64,000 bases of DNA from CAVVUC01 sp963751395 (GTDB taxonomy: Bacteria > Verrucomicrobiota > Verrucomicrobiia > Chthoniobacterales > Chthoniobacteraceae): the NCBI GenBank assembly GCA_963751395.1, contig CAVVUC010000001.1, forward strand, positions 1,178,001-1,242,000. The letters run 5' to 3'. This document shows positions 24,761-34,883 of the stretch, piece after piece (positions within the stretch are counted from its first letter, which is position 1; each line of letters opens with the position of its first letter). The position numbers were made by a program, and so were the translations under genes. Under the pieces are notes generated by a model that saw only the letters and a list, made by a program, of their open reading frames with translations, made no database searches and was not told the origin of the DNA.

Positions 24761-27700
24761 ATGCGGACAGAAACTCATTCCGAATCCATTTTGCACCCCG
24801 GTGTCTCACAGAAACGCCCTGCGGGCTTTGGCCCACTCCTTCTTCTCCTGCTGGCGCTGCTCACGCAACACGCCGGCGCGGTGACTCGAACCTGGACCGT
24901 GACCACGGGCACTTGGAACGTGGCCGGCAACTGGTCGGGGAGCGCGTTGCCGACTTCGTCGGATGACGCCTTGATCGACAGCAGCCGCACGGCGCTTGTC
25001 ACGACCGGAGTTTCCGGCACTGCCTCCAACATCTACATCGGCAACACCGGTGTCGGGGCGATCACGATTTCCGGCGGCTCGGTCACGAGTGGGGCGGGCT
25101 ATATCGGGAACAGTGCGGGTTCCAATGGGACGGCCACCGTCACCAGCGGCACATGGAACAACAGCGGACAACTCTATGTCGGCCTTTCCGGCACCGGCTC
25201 TTTGGTTGTCAATGGCGGCTATGTCTCCAGCAACAGCAGCTATGTCGGAGCCGCTGGCAGTTCCAACGGGACGGCCACCGTCACCAGCGGCACATGGAAC
25301 AACACCACTCAACTCACGATCGGCTCGTCCGCCACAGGATCTCTGACCATCAATGGCGGAACTGTATCCGACCAGGACGGCTACATCGGGTTTAGTGCAA
25401 GCGGCAAAGGAACGGCAGCCATCTCCAGCGGCACATGGAGCAATACAAACAGCCTTAACGTCGCGACTTCCGGCAGCGCCACATTCAACCAAACGGGCGG
25501 CTCGGTCTCGGTCACCGGCTCCACCGGGACGCTTTGGATCGGCTCCCAGCTTGGCTCCATCGGCAACTACACGATGAATGCTTCGGCCGGGGCGAGCACG
25601 CTTTACGCGCCGACCATCATTGTCGGCGGGAGCGGCAGGGGCACCTTCACCCAGGGCGGAGGCACCAGCACCCTCGGCATCAGCGGCACATTGGCTGGAA
25701 ATCTCTACGTCGGCAACAGCGCGGGAAGCACGGGGAACTACAACCTCAATGGTGGGACGCTTAGTACCTCTCAACTCCGGATCGGAGTATATCGGGGAGA
25801 GCGGGACTGGCACATTCACTCAAACCAGCGGGACCAACTCCAGTTATATCGAGGTTGTTGGCGATCTGGCGGGCTCTATCGGCAGTTATGTTCACAGCGG
25901 AGGAAGGAACGCCACGACCAACAACCTCATTGTTGGCAACAGTTCCGGGGCCACGGGCAGTTATGCGCTCAGCGGCAGCGGTAATCTGAGCGTCTCCGGT
26001 GATGAATACGTCGGCTCCAACGGTACGGGCACGTTCACTCAGACGGGCGGCACCCACTCAGTTTCATCGAACCTCCTTCTCGGCTACAACGGAACCGGTA
26101 ATGGAACCTACAACCTCAGCGGCAGTTCAACTCTGAGCGCTTATCAAGAAGGCATCGGCTACAATGGCGCGGGCACTTTCACTCAGACGGGCGGGACCCA
26201 CTCAGTTTCATCACTTCTCTATCTAGGCTTCGACGGAACCGGTAATGGAACCTACAACCTCAGCGGCAGTTCAACTCTGAGCGCTTATCAAGAAGGCATC
26301 GGCTACAATGGCACGGGCACTTTCACTCAGACGGGCGGGACCCACTCAGTTTCATCGGATCTCCTTCTCGGCAACAGCGCCACCGGCAAGGGAACCTACA
26401 ACCTAAGCGGCAGTGCAACACTCAGCGTCTCCAATTCTGAAGCCATCGGCTACTCCGGCACGGGCACTTTCACTCAGACGGGCGGAACCCACTCAGTTTC
26501 ATCCAAACTCTATCTAGGCTACACCGGAACCGGAACCTACAACCTAAGCGGCAGTTCGACTCTGAACGTTGCCAGTAATGAATTCATCGGCTACTCAGGC
26601 ACGGGCACTTTCACTCAGACGGGCGGAACGAACTCCGCTACTTCCATCACTCTCGGTAGCCAATTAACCGGGAATGGAATCTACAACCTAAGCGGCAATT
26701 CAACCCTGAACGTCTCCAATTATGAAAGCATCGGCAATAGCGGCACGGGCACGTTCACTCAGACGGGAGGAACGAACTCCGCTTTAGGTAATCTCTTTGT
26801 CGGCGACAGCTCAACAGGTAATGGAACCTACAACCTAAGCGGCAGCGGGGCTCTGAGCGTTTCTACTTCCGAATACATCGGCAACAGCGGCAGGGGTACG
26901 TTCACTCAGACGGGCGGAACGAACTCCGCTTTATCCAGTCTCTATCTCGGCTACTACTCCACCGGTAATGGAACCTACAACCTTAGCGGCAGCGGGTCAC
27001 TGAGCGTAGCCTCGACTGAGTATATCGGCTACTCCGGTACGGGCACGTTCACTCAAAACGGCGGCGTCCATTCCGTGGGTTCTGGCGGTCTGATTATCGC
27101 GGCCAATGGTGGCAGCAGCGGCACCTACAATCTACAAAACGGAATACTGACGACTTCCTCGGTCACCGTGAACGCGGGCGGCACTTTCAACCAGAGCGGC
27201 GGCACACTCAACGCGACGACTTTCAACGGCGTCATGAACCAAAGCGGAGGCCAGTTCAATGTGACGACATTTGCGCAATCCGGCGGTTCCATTTCGGGAA
27301 CGCTTCAGAATCTAGGCACCTACGCCTACAACAGCGGCTCCTTTAACGGGCGGCTGATCAACCAGGGAACCGTCAACTTCAACGCCGATTTCACCGCCGG
27401 GAACGGACTGGAGAATGACGCAGTGATGACCATTGCCTCCGGCACTTCTGTGAGGACGGTCACACTCAACGGCGCGGGCCTGGATAACGAAGGAGTGTTC
27501 ACCGTCGCAGCTGGTGCAGTCCTCAACTTGAACGGCCCGCTGGTGAACAACGGAACAATGACCGTGAACCAAAACCTGACCCTCATCAGTCCAAGCACCA
27601 ATGGCGGCACGCTCAATCTCGCCGGTGGCTACGTGCTGACACTCAGCGGGACGACTCCTTTTACCAACACCGGTGCGGTGAACCTGAACGGCGCGCCGAT

Positions 27701-28940
27701 CGCCGGCAGCGGCACCTTTATTAACAGCTACGGCGGAGTAGTGTCGGGCGATGGCGGGGCAATCATCAGCAACTTCGCCAACAGCGGCGGACTCCTCCAG
27801 GTGACGAGCAACATGACAGTGACGAAGGCTTTTTCCAACAGCGGCGCAATCCAGATGGGCGGCGCGGGGACAAGTCTCACCGGCGGAGCCATCGCGAACA
27901 CCGGCTCCATCCAGGGGGCGGGCAACGTGAGCAACATAATCACCAATGCCGCCGCGGGCACGATGGAGGCCATCGGCGGAACACTGACCATCGGCAGTCT
28001 CGCGGGCGGCACCAACAGCGGACTGGTGGCCGCGTCCACCGGCAGCAAGGTGTTGTTCACGCAGGGAATGGCGGTCAACAAGGGGATCATCAACATCACC
28101 GGCGGCACGTTTGACAACAACAGCCACACGCTGAACAACACCGGCGAGATCAGCGGCTGCGGCATCTTCCGCACGAGCGGTTTGACCAACAGCGGCACGG
28201 CGACATTCACCGGCGGCCTGACGACCGTGAACGGCAATGTGACCAACAACGGCAAAGTCGCCGTCGCCTACAACCCGGCGCTCTTTACCGGCGCGGTGGT
28301 GAACAGCGGCACCTTCAAGACCACGAGCACGACGGTGACTTACGGCAGCACCTTTACCAACAACGGCACCTATATCAGCGATCCTTCCACGCAGAACTTC
28401 ACGGACTTGATCGTCGGCTCCGGCGGCTCGCTGATCGGCGGTGTGGGTGACGTGTTCAATGTCACCGGCGACCTGACCAACAACAGCACGCAGAGCGCAA
28501 CCTTCAACGTGAGCCAGGCTAAGTTTACGCTGCAAGGAACGGGCAGTCATCAGGTGACATGGAGCAGCGGAGCGGCCTTCAAGATCGGCACGCTGGAAGT
28601 GCAGAACGGCGGCTCGGCCACGATCGTAAAGAGCGGCACGGCGACCGGCGCGGCCATTTACGTGGGCGCGCTGCAAATCGACGGCAGCGCCAAGGTAAAG
28701 CTGCAAGCGCACACGGGCGGCGCGTCGAACGTGACGGTGCTCGACATTTCGTCGCTGAATTTTGCAAGCGCGCTTGCGGCGGACGCGAAGTTGAGCGCGG
28801 ACGCCGTGACGGGTGGAGATGAAAGCGGGATCGGTCTCGCATCAACCGCCCCGGTGCCCGAGCCGGGCACGATCGGGTTGCTGGTGGTGGGGGCTGTTGG
28901 CGGACTGCTGATGCACCGCCGCAACCGCAAGAGCGGGTAG
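24761..28940 (+). CDS. Exported repeat-rich PEP-CTERM surface protein, split by a frameshift near 25755-25795
   Basis: The first frame (24761 onward) begins with a signal peptide (FGPLLLLLLALLTQHAGA) and glycine/threonine-rich repeats such as GTATVTSGTWNN. It loses sense near 25795, where the next frame takes over with SEYIGESGTGTFTQTSG and runs to 28940. The joined length of 4180 nt is one base off a multiple of three, as expected for a single net +1 shift, giving about 1390 residues. Seven tandem 48-residue units are followed by beta-strand repeats and a C-terminal PEP-CTERM anchor: VPEPGTIGLLVVGAVG then HRRNRKSG. Exosortase would cut at PEP and release the protein to the surface. Whether the shift is real or an assembly error is undecided. 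Confidence 0.82.
26004..27017 (+). repeat. Seven tandem copies of a ~144-bp coding repeat
   Basis: Each unit encodes about 48 residues of the form E.IGY.GTGTFTQTGGT then LGxxxTGNGTYNLSGS and ST.LS. Copies two and three are nearly identical in DNA: the segment at 26101 recurs at 26245, exactly 144 nt later. An eighth, diverged unit begins at 27018. Recent duplication or gene conversion is the likely cause, and the array is also a place where short-read assembly may collapse copies. Confidence 0.9.
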
Positions 28941-28946
28941 TGCGTT

Positions 28947-29083
28947 GGAGTTCCACCTTCAGGTGGCTCGCCGGACACGCGAGGCAACGACCACCAGCAG
29001 GCGAACCGGTTGTTGATGCTCATTTCTTTGCGGCCTCCGGCGTGACGCGGCTGGTGCGCTGCAGAGCCTGAAGGCTGGACTCC
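28947..29083. repeat. Small dispersed element with imperfect terminal inverted repeats
   Basis: The left end ggagttccaccttcaggtgg (28947-28966) and the complement of the right end (29064-29083, ggagtccagccttcaggctc) are imperfect inverted copies about 137 bp apart. The interior is non-coding. This looks like a MITE- or REP-like element filling the gap between the PEP-CTERM gene and opcA. A search of the rest of the genome would settle it. Confidence 0.5.
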
Positions 29084-29085
29084 AG

Positions 29086-30138
29086 CTACAGCAGCGATTC
29101 CGCAGACGAGAGCGCGCGCAGATAAACCTCGTGCTTGCCGGCGCGCATCAACTCCTCGTTCAACAGCGCGATCAAATTGTCGCAACCCGCGGGCACCAGG
29201 CAATGCTCCTCACGGCTCCCCGGCAACTGCACGTCGGTATGATAAAACTCCGACACGCCATCGTGCGTTATGCGAAAAGTCGCCGCGTCGCACTGGATGC
29301 AGAGTTCACCGATCGCGGAGCCGGCTTGTTCATGCACTTGAATGTCCAGCCGGTCGGCATCGCGTCCAAACACAAAACCTGTCTCCTTTTTTTCCGCAAG
29401 CGACCACCCGAGCTGCGCCGCGAGCCAGCCCAGAAGCAGCACCGCAGTTGTGCGGTGGTTGATTGCGTGAACGACGCGAACACTCCTTGCGCGCCTGAGT
29501 TCGGCGAGATTTCCCGGATGATCGAACAACTGCGCGACCGCCCATCGCATGTGCAGCAGCCGCGTCCAGTTCAGGTCGCACAGAATCAGGCGGGGCTTGA
29601 TTTCCGCGAGTGAGTTGCGAAGCCGCGTGAGCTGCGCCCGCGGGTCGTCCCATTTCTGGCTGTCGTAAATGAGGCGGTCCACCCACGTCCAGAGTTGGGC
29701 GTCGATCTCGCGCGAGAAATCGCCGCGCCACCAGAGGTAGAGCGGCAGGTCCGAATCGAGGTGCGAGAACACGATATTCGGAATCATCTCCTTCGAGTGG
29801 CCCTCGAGCAGAAACGAAATCTGCTCGCAGCACACCTGCTTCGCCCCCGCGCGGCTCACGTGACAATGCGCGCTGATCCATGCCTGCACGCGGCGCTCGG
29901 GTGCATCGGGTTCCAGCGCGATGAGGATCGCCCGGCACGCGTGATCCTTGGTGAACTCCGATATCAGCGCCGTGTTCTCCGCGATCCGATCCGCGCCTTC
30001 GCAGTAGATCGCAAAATTGACCAGCGACGCGCGCGTCGCCGCGCCGCCGTCCACTTCCCAGAGCTTCTTCAATTCGCGGTCGATCCTTCCGATTTCAACG
30101 GGAAGTCCGGCACTGAGGTTGGCGATCGTTTCAGGCAT
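29086..30138 (-). CDS. opcA: Glucose-6-phosphate dehydrogenase assembly protein OpcA-like
   Basis: The start at ATG 30138 (MPETIANLSAGLPVEIG) gives 350 residues; an upstream extension in this frame only translates the inverted repeat. The protein has the OpcA pattern of an N-terminal region (RASLVNFAIYCEG), HCHVSRAGAKQVCCEQISF, and LDSDLPLYLWWRGDF in the middle. OpcA is required for activity or allosteric tuning of glucose-6-phosphate dehydrogenase in cyanobacteria and actinobacteria. It lies just downstream of zwf in the same direction, which strongly supports the call. Confidence 0.88.
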   Translation of the reverse strand: MPETIANLSAGLPVEIGRIDRELKKLWEVDGGAATRASLVNFAIYCEGADRIAENTALISEFTKDHACRAILIALEPDAPERRVQAWISAHCHVSRAGAKQVCCEQISFLLEGHSKEMIPNIVFSHLDSDLPLYLWWRGDFSREIDAQLWTWVDRLIYDSQKWDDPRAQLTRLRNSLAEIKPRLILCDLNWTRLLHMRWAVAQLFDHPGNLAELRRARSVRVVHAINHRTTAVLLLGWLAAQLGWSLAEKKETGFVFGRDADRLDIQVHEQAGSAIGELCIQCDAATFRITHDGVSEFYHTDVQLPGSREEHCLVPAGCDNLIALLNEELMRAGKHEVYLRALSSAESLL

Positions 30139-30143
30139 GGGTG

Positions 30144-30248
30144 AAAATGACGAAATCCGAATGACGAATGACAAAGCCTGCGAAGATGCCGTTAGCGTTT
30201 CGTGCTTCGTCATTCTTTCGTCATTCGTCATTCGGATTTCGTCATTTT
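30144..30248. repeat. Perfect 29-bp inverted repeat between zwf and opcA
   Basis: Positions 30144-30172 and 30220-30248 are exact reverse complements of 29 bp, separated by 47 bp. The arms consist of the short word atgacgaa repeated with variations, and the loop contains further copies. The right arm touches the zwf stop codon. The transcript would fold into a long hairpin between two co-functional genes. Comparable words are probably dispersed elsewhere in the genome. Confidence 0.92.
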
Positions 30249-31848
30249 ACAAACGCCTCCAGCTTCGACCGTCGCGCTCGATCATCTCGTCGGCTTCCTT
30301 CGGGCCCCACGAGCCGGCGGCGTATTCGCAGAGCGGGGGCGGCGTGTCGGTCTTGTGCCAGCCGTCCTCGATCAGGTCGATGAAGCTCCACGCCTGCTCG
30401 ACTTCGTCGCGCCGCGCGAACAGCGTCGCGTCGCCGCTCATCGCGTCGAGCAGAAGCCGCTCGTAGGCTTCGGGGCTGGCTTTGCCGAAGCTGGTGCCGT
30501 AACGAAAATCCATCTTCACCGGCTCCACGCGAAGCATCGCTCCCGGCATCTTTGCCTGCATTCGGAGCGAGGTTCCTTCATCGGGCTGAATGCGAATCAC
30601 GAGCACGTTCTGGCCGATGCCGCTTGCGGCTTTGTTGAACAAGACCTGCGGCGCGCTCTTGAACGTGACCGCGATCTCCGTCCCGCTTTTTGGAAGCCGT
30701 TTGCCGACGCGCACGTAAAACGGCACGTCCGCCCAGCGCCAGTTGTCGATGTTCAACTTGAGCCCGACGAACGTCTCCGTCATCGACGTCGGGCTCACGC
30801 GATCTTCCGCGCGATACGCCTTCACGTTCGTGCCCATCACGGCTCCGGCGGCATACTGGCCGCGCACGACGTTTTGCGCCACGCCATCGCCGGTGAGCGG
30901 CCTGAGCGAGCGCAGAACCTTCACCTTTTCATCGCGCACGCTGTCCGCCGAGAGATCGGTTGGCGGCTCCATCGCCACGAGGCAGAGGAGCTGGAGCAAA
31001 TGATTCTGCACCATGTCGCGAAGCGCGCCGGAACTTTCGTAGTACGGACCGCGGGCTTCCACGCCCAGCGTTTCGCTGGCGGTGATTTGCACGTGGTCGA
31101 TGTAGCGGCAGTTCCAGAGCGGTTCAAAGATCGCGTTCGCAAAGCGCAGCACCATGATGTTCTGCGCCGTCTCTTTGCCGAGAAAATGGTCGATGCGGAA
31201 CGTGTCGCGTTCGGGGAACGTCTGGTCCACCACGCGGTTCAGCTCCTGCGCGCTCGGCAGGTCGGTCCCAAACGGTTTCTCGACAATCACGCGGGCCCAG
31301 CCGTCGTCGGTGGTTTTGTTCAGACCGAATTGTTTCAGCTTCCCAAGAATGCCTTCGAACTCACCCGGCGCGACGGAGAGATAAAAGAGCCGGTTGCCGC
31401 GCGTGCCCCGCTCGGCGTCGATCTGCCGAAGCCGTTCCGCGAGCCGGCGGTATCCGTCGTCGTCACCGAATTCGCTGCGGTGGTAATGAATGTGTTCGGC
31501 GAAACTCCGCCACAATTCGTCCTGCACGGACTGGCGGGAAAACTTCCGCGCCGCTTCTTCGAGTTCCGCCCGAAATTGTTCGTCGGTCTTGTCGCGCCGG
31601 GCGAAACCGACGACGGTGAGCGCCAACGGCAGATCGCCATCCGCCGCGATGTTGTAAAGCGCGGGGATCAGCTTGCGGTGCGTGAGGTCGCCCGTCGCGC
31701 CGAAGATGACGACCGTGCAGGGCTGCGGCATCGGCCTGCTTGCAAGGCCCTCGCGCAAGGGATTCACGGGATTCTTGTCGGAAGCTGTCGTGCTCAAGGT
31801 GCCGGGAACGTCGTCAATTCGATGTGGGAATTCAATGCGCAAATTCAC
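30247..31848 (-). CDS. zwf: Glucose-6-phosphate 1-dehydrogenase
   Basis: A 533-residue enzyme. The NADP-binding start is TVVIFGATGDLTHRKLIPAL, the active-site signature is RIDHFLGKETAQNI with the catalytic histidine region, and VIVEKPFGTDL precedes it. The N-terminal NPLREGL leader before the Rossmann domain is common in bacterial homologues, so I keep the long start at 31848. It catalyses the first oxidative pentose phosphate step. opcA follows downstream, so the pair should be co-regulated. Confidence 0.96.
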   Translation of the reverse strand: MNLRIEFPHRIDDVPGTLSTTASDKNPVNPLREGLASRPMPQPCTVVIFGATGDLTHRKLIPALYNIAADGDLPLALTVVGFARRDKTDEQFRAELEEAARKFSRQSVQDELWRSFAEHIHYHRSEFGDDDGYRRLAERLRQIDAERGTRGNRLFYLSVAPGEFEGILGKLKQFGLNKTTDDGWARVIVEKPFGTDLPSAQELNRVVDQTFPERDTFRIDHFLGKETAQNIMVLRFANAIFEPLWNCRYIDHVQITASETLGVEARGPYYESSGALRDMVQNHLLQLLCLVAMEPPTDLSADSVRDEKVKVLRSLRPLTGDGVAQNVVRGQYAAGAVMGTNVKAYRAEDRVSPTSMTETFVGLKLNIDNWRWADVPFYVRVGKRLPKSGTEIAVTFKSAPQVLFNKAASGIGQNVLVIRIQPDEGTSLRMQAKMPGAMLRVEPVKMDFRYGTSFGKASPEAYERLLLDAMSGDATLFARRDEVEQAWSFIDLIEDGWHKTDTPPPLCEYAAGSWGPKEADEMIERDGRSWRRL

Positions 31849-32048
31849 ACTCCGGAAGCGCGGCTTCCGGCCCGGCTTGTCTCTTTACGATTCGGTTGCC
31901 ATCAGCAGCCACGGCAGTGGCCAACAGGCGCTTCCGCTTTCGGTCGTCTCATGCCGAGGAGCGAAGCATCCCACAAACAAGAGCGGCTCTTTGCTTGTGG
32001 GATCGGGGTTTTGTTGAGCGCCAGCGCCGCGCCTGTGTGGCCGACAGG

Positions 32049-32558
32049 TTAGCGCAGGCCTTCAGGCAACTGCGTCTCTTCCGTCCTGGCGATCTGCTTC
32101 TGCTCCTCGCCCTTGCGATGGATGAGAACCGTGTAGTTCTTGTCGTGGTAGCGGAGGACAACGGAGCCATCCTGCACAGCCGCCAACTGGATGTCGATCT
32201 TCTGGCCCTGCATTTGACAGGGAATCACTTCGCCCTCGGCGTACTCTTTGCCATTGATGACCGCCAGCGCAGGCTGTCCCATCAAAATGCTCGTGAGAAC
32301 GAACCCGCTTGTCGAAAACTCGACTTCCTTGGCGACGGCGACCGCAGGCTCCGAAGCAGCCGGGGAAGTCGGGGAAGTCGGCGAAACAACCGGTCTTACC
32401 CAGCCGATTGGCCAGAAGGGATCATGTTCCCTGCCTGCGGTGGAGAACGAGGAGCGATTCTTGAGCTTGAAGCCAGGATCATTTTGCGCCGCTGCATGGG
32501 ATGCCATGCAGGCGACAAGCAGAAATACAAAACCGATGGTGCGTAGTTCGTTTTTCAC
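32049..32558 (-). CDS. Secreted PilP-like protein, last gene of the pilM-N-O-type cluster
   Basis: A 169-residue protein with a clear signal peptide (GFVFLLVACMASHAAA), a proline/serine/alanine linker and a small C-terminal beta domain (about residues 85-165; LTSILMGQPALAVINGKEYA). That layout and its position after a PilO-like gene match PilP, the periplasmic protein linking the inner-membrane platform to the secretin. Sequence identity to classical PilP is not obvious, so the call rests on architecture and context. It overlaps the PilO-like gene by 4 nt (32555-32558). Confidence 0.6.
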   Translation of the reverse strand: MKNELRTIGFVFLLVACMASHAAAQNDPGFKLKNRSSFSTAGREHDPFWPIGWVRPVVSPTSPTSPAASEPAVAVAKEVEFSTSGFVLTSILMGQPALAVINGKEYAEGEVIPCQMQGQKIDIQLAAVQDGSVVLRYHDKNYTVLIHRKGEEQKQIARTEETQLPEGLR

Positions 32559-33106
32559 TGTGTAACGATGGTGCTGGCCGTTAAAATGGCGTGTTGAAAT
32601 TCCGGGTCCGCGGTGTTCGCTTCGACTTGCAGGTTGGTGATTTCAAGAAGCGGATCTTCGTTTTCCAGGCCCGAGAGGGCGATCGCAAGGGGAATGAAGC
32701 CGACTTTCGGAAGATCGATCGACCAGACCAACTTGCGAAACCCGGATACATCCTTGAGCGGCACTTCGCTGATGAGCCGGGCAGAGCACTTCTCAATGCC
32801 CTGGCGCTTGAAGAAATCCGCGAGTCGCGGCGGGAACCACGCCACTGGAGCGCCTTCCGGGATCAATCCCTTGATTTGATCGAGAACAGCGCTGTCCGCG
32901 GGCTCCTGCTTTTCGAGGTTTGCTGTGTTTGCGATCTGTTTCTTGGCGTCGGCGATCTGCGGGGTCAGCGTGTTTATATCCTTCATGGCCCGTGCTTCGC
33001 GGCTGGAAAGCGGCCCAAGCAGCATGGTGAAGTATCCATACATCAAGGCCACGAGCAGTATCGCGCTCAACGCGATTTTCTGAATTTCGTCTTTGCCGAG
33101 TTTCAT
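32555..33106 (-). CDS. PilO-like inner-membrane protein
   Basis: The start at ATG 33106 (MKLGKDEIQKIALS) gives 183 residues. One N-terminal membrane helix (about residues 8-27), a coiled-coil stretch (about 35-65) and a periplasmic ferredoxin-like domain follow, which is the PilO design. PilO and PilN form the periplasmic alignment ring of type IV pili. It begins 1 nt after the PilN-like stop. In Akkermansia the analogous locus includes Amuc_1100; similarity in architecture is from memory and needs checking. Confidence 0.65.
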   Translation of the reverse strand: MKLGKDEIQKIALSAILLVALMYGYFTMLLGPLSSREARAMKDINTLTPQIADAKKQIANTANLEKQEPADSAVLDQIKGLIPEGAPVAWFPPRLADFFKRQGIEKCSARLISEVPLKDVSGFRKLVWSIDLPKVGFIPLAIALSGLENEDPLLEITNLQVEANTADPEFQHAILTASTIVTQ

Positions 33107-33107
33107 A

Positions 33108-33767
33108 TTATTGCTTTGCGACGCGAGGTTTTCTGTCGGTTGCGAGCACGGGGGCTTTCGCCGGCGTATCGCTGATGAGTTGAAATTGCATGGAGAAAAC
33201 TGCCGTCGCGTACAGCTTGCCATCGATCTTTACGGTTTGCTCCGAGTCTTCCAGGGTCTTGAACGATGAGTTCACCCCTTTGTATTTTTCAGAGAGTTTG
33301 TTGAAAAAGGCCGTGCGCAAATCCTCCGCCACCTTGCGGGGTTGTTCCCCGCTCGAGATGCCGGTGACCGAAAGGCCGCCCTGCTTGTCTTTGTCGGCCA
33401 TCTGGCCGTCGAGCTTCGTAAGCTGGACTTCGGCAGGCACGGTCAACAGCACCTTTTCAAAAAGAGGAGCCCAGTAAAACCGGTTCTCGATCATCTGCAC
33501 CAGCGTCGCCTTGGTTTTCAACGTCACCTCGATCTCCGCCTGGCGCTTCTGGGCCACTTTGAACTTCGGCTCCGTCGCGCTCCACTCAGCGTGAAGCCGT
33601 GAAAGCTCCTCGTTCACCGAGCGGACACTTTCCATTCTGTAGAAGTAGTAGCCAAGAAACCCGACAGCGATGACGATCATTCCGATGATGCCGAGCTTGA
33701 GCGGGTCGCGGCGGCGTTGAAGGTCCGCCCTTTGAACTTCGTGGTAGAGATTTAGATGTAGCGCCAT
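33108..33767 (-). CDS. PilN-like inner-membrane protein
   Basis: The start at ATG 33767 (MALHLNLYHEVQRADLQRR) gives 219 residues. The short cytoplasmic leader, a single membrane helix (about residues 28-46) and a coiled coil followed by a periplasmic domain match PilN. In PilN a leader containing NL binds the groove of PilM, and HLNLYHE is the candidate here. It follows pilM with a 5-nt gap and precedes a PilO-like gene. Confidence 0.68.
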   Translation of the reverse strand: MALHLNLYHEVQRADLQRRRDPLKLGIIGMIVIAVGFLGYYFYRMESVRSVNEELSRLHAEWSATEPKFKVAQKRQAEIEVTLKTKATLVQMIENRFYWAPLFEKVLLTVPAEVQLTKLDGQMADKDKQGGLSVTGISSGEQPRKVAEDLRTAFFNKLSEKYKGVNSSFKTLEDSEQTVKIDGKLYATAVFSMQFQLISDTPAKAPVLATDRKPRVAKQ

Positions 33768-33772
33768 AGGTG

Positions 33773-34819
33773 TTACTTTGCTTTCAAGGCTTCCGCCGCC
33801 GCACCGCAGGCGACATTCAGGTTCACGCAATCCTGGGCGAGCGACTCTCTGCGGTTCGCCGGGAGGTTCACTTCGCAGTTCTTGAACGGGTCCCATGCCT
33901 CGCAGGGAATGTGAAGCTCCTCGCCCAAAATCTGCAGGACGGATTTCGATCGCGCGGGGCCGCCGGACAGAAAGATGCGCGTGATGTTCTCCTCGCGCCG
34001 TCCCTCGAAAAATCCGATCGAACTGCTGATCTCACGAGTCAGCGACCCGAGGAGCAGGCGCGCGGTCTCCACGACCAGCTCATCCTCGCCTTTGTCGAGC
34101 GCCGCGCGCGCTTCTTCGACCGATGCACCGACATGGCTGCTCAAGGCTTCGATCAGCGTCTGGCCGCCAAACTCGATGGCGCGCACGAGCACCAGCTCGC
34201 GCTTCGCGCCAACAGTCACGGTCGAGCTTGAATGACCGATATCGACGAGCAGGAACGCTTCGTTGTTAAAAACCTCCTCGTAGGCGAACTCGAAAGCATT
34301 GAACGCCGAGATCGGCGCCAGTTGCAGTGCGCCGAGAGAGTTCTTCCGCACCTGCTCGAAGCCTTCGTCGATTTGCGTCACCCGCTCGCGCGGAAGTCCG
34401 CCAACTAGATACTTCACCCGGCCGCCAGGCGCATCGAGCAAGGGCGTGGCTCCGGCCGGCTTGATCGCGTCGCAATCGAGCACGAATTCCTTCACGTCCT
34501 GATTCAGCAAGCTCATGCCGTTCAGCCGCAGAGCATCACGCAGAATCTCCGTGGGCGTTTCGGGTTGTTCGATGATGCGGATGATTGCATCCGGGCTGGA
34601 AACGGCGACACTGCAGGTTTTCGCCGTGCCCCCCATTTCCTTGAACAAACTCTTGATTTGCCGGGCAATCTGCGCCGGGCTGTCCATGCCGCCATCGAGC
34701 GTGCGAACCGCATAGTTGCTCAGCACAAACCGGTTGTTGCCGCGTCGGGAGAGCAGAACGGATTTAATGGCGTATCTGCCCAGATCGACCCCGATGATTG
34801 AGTTAGGTGTTTTTGCCAT
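33773..34819 (-). CDS. pilM: Type IV pilus assembly protein PilM-like (actin-fold ATPase)
   Basis: A 348-residue protein of the ASKHA fold. SIIGVDLGRYAIKSVLLSR is the first phosphate loop, FLLVDIGHSSSTVTVGAKR the second, and IFLSGGPARSKSVLQILGEE the adenosine motif. PilM is the cytoplasmic ring that contacts PilN. It is the first of four tightly spaced genes (M-N-O-P-like). The secretin PilQ and motor ATPases are missing here, so the platform must work with parts encoded elsewhere or serve another secretion role. Confidence 0.85.
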   Translation of the reverse strand: MAKTPNSIIGVDLGRYAIKSVLLSRRGNNRFVLSNYAVRTLDGGMDSPAQIARQIKSLFKEMGGTAKTCSVAVSSPDAIIRIIEQPETPTEILRDALRLNGMSLLNQDVKEFVLDCDAIKPAGATPLLDAPGGRVKYLVGGLPRERVTQIDEGFEQVRKNSLGALQLAPISAFNAFEFAYEEVFNNEAFLLVDIGHSSSTVTVGAKRELVLVRAIEFGGQTLIEALSSHVGASVEEARAALDKGEDELVVETARLLLGSLTREISSSIGFFEGRREENITRIFLSGGPARSKSVLQILGEELHIPCEAWDPFKNCEVNLPANRRESLAQDCVNLNVACGAAAEALKAK

Positions 34820-34883
34820 CGCGTCTTTTAGAGCAGCTTGGATGCCTCACTGATTACTTTTCCAGGTTTCGCAAAAATCGTGT

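Noticed and set aside
26004..27140. CRISPR-like periodic repeats
   Set aside because: The 144-bp period is fully coding, units are contiguous without spacers, and they encode a 48-residue protein repeat.
27312..28712. 466-codon open frame on the - strand
   Set aside because: Antisense to the PEP-CTERM repeat protein; low-complexity composition mirrors the repeats.
30202..32052. 616-codon open frame on the + strand
   Set aside because: It lies antisense to zwf, has atypical composition and no domain; it is a high-GC shadow frame.
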